DNA of 35,380 nucleotides from positions 1 through 35,380 of the forward strand of contig REDK01000092.1 of NCBI GenBank assembly GCA_007693535.1, in the 5' to 3' direction. The DNA is from Chromatiaceae bacterium. Lineage in GTDB: Bacteria; Pseudomonadota; Gammaproteobacteria; Chromatiales; Chromatiaceae. The notes beneath the pieces were generated by a model. The model did no database searches. It was not told the DNA's origin and saw only the letters and a program-made list of their open reading frames with translations. Positions 35,294 to 35,380 of the stretch are shown here, one piece after another (position 1 is the first letter of the stretch; each line of letters opens with the position of its first letter). Made by a program: the position numbers and the translations under genes.

Positions 35294-35380
35294 CTTCGTG
35301 CATCACGCAAGTGATTGACTGGTCCGGAATTCTGCGCTCGCCTCGGCATCACCTTTCGGGTGCGGGCCGCTACGGCCCCC

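Overview
The window is high-GC chromosomal DNA from a gammaproteobacterium. The kdsC-lptCAB-rpoN-hpf-ptsN block, the mlaFEDCB-murA cluster and rplM-rpsI are all gammaproteobacterial arrangements. A short-form HisG, a trpGDC cluster separate from trpE, an HPr kinase inside a regulatory PTS cluster and an ArsR protein with the cysteine pair of persulfide sensors fit Chromatiales (purple sulfur bacteria and relatives). That placement is inference: no 16S gene or photosynthesis gene is present. I see no phage, IS element, CRISPR array or obvious genomic island.

Layout. 1-1610: a ribosomal unit with a good promoter containing an 18-bp palindrome, a leader with four 17-bp repeats, rplM, rpsI, tRNA-Gln(CTG) and a terminator. 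1611-4700: a porin with a large inserted loop, then the aquaporin aqpZ, each with a strong terminator. 4696-10540: scattered single genes (a secreted protein of unknown function, hemF, a two-CBS protein, a small hypothetical gene, a bcp-type peroxiredoxin, an OmpA-like protein), separated by long gaps that hold short tandem repeats and a possible minus-strand small RNA. 10661-14323: a tight three-gene signalling operon of hybrid histidine kinase, receiver-PAS response regulator and ArsR repressor.

14409-27277 is an almost unbroken minus-strand run. Read in the direction of transcription it is kdsC, lptC, lptA, lptB, rpoN, hpf, ptsN, hprK, rapZ, EIIA-Man type, HPr, ptsI, trpG, trpD, trpC. It joins Kdo and LPS export, sigma-54, ribosome hibernation, and a phosphotransfer chain without any sugar permease, so the PTS is probably regulatory. 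From 27522 the plus strand carries an unrecognised gene, mlaFEDCB (phospholipid trafficking between the membranes), murA, hisG and hisD.

The most interesting items are: the kinase/regulator/ArsR operon, where ArsR has Cys48 and Cys114 at the 66-residue spacing of SqrR and BigR while the kinase's own receiver has lost its phosphoacceptor Asp; a dispersed element with a CCTAGAA core found three times, each time just downstream of a gene 3' end; a palindrome filling the rplM promoter spacer; and a minus-strand promoter-terminator pair with no gene between them.
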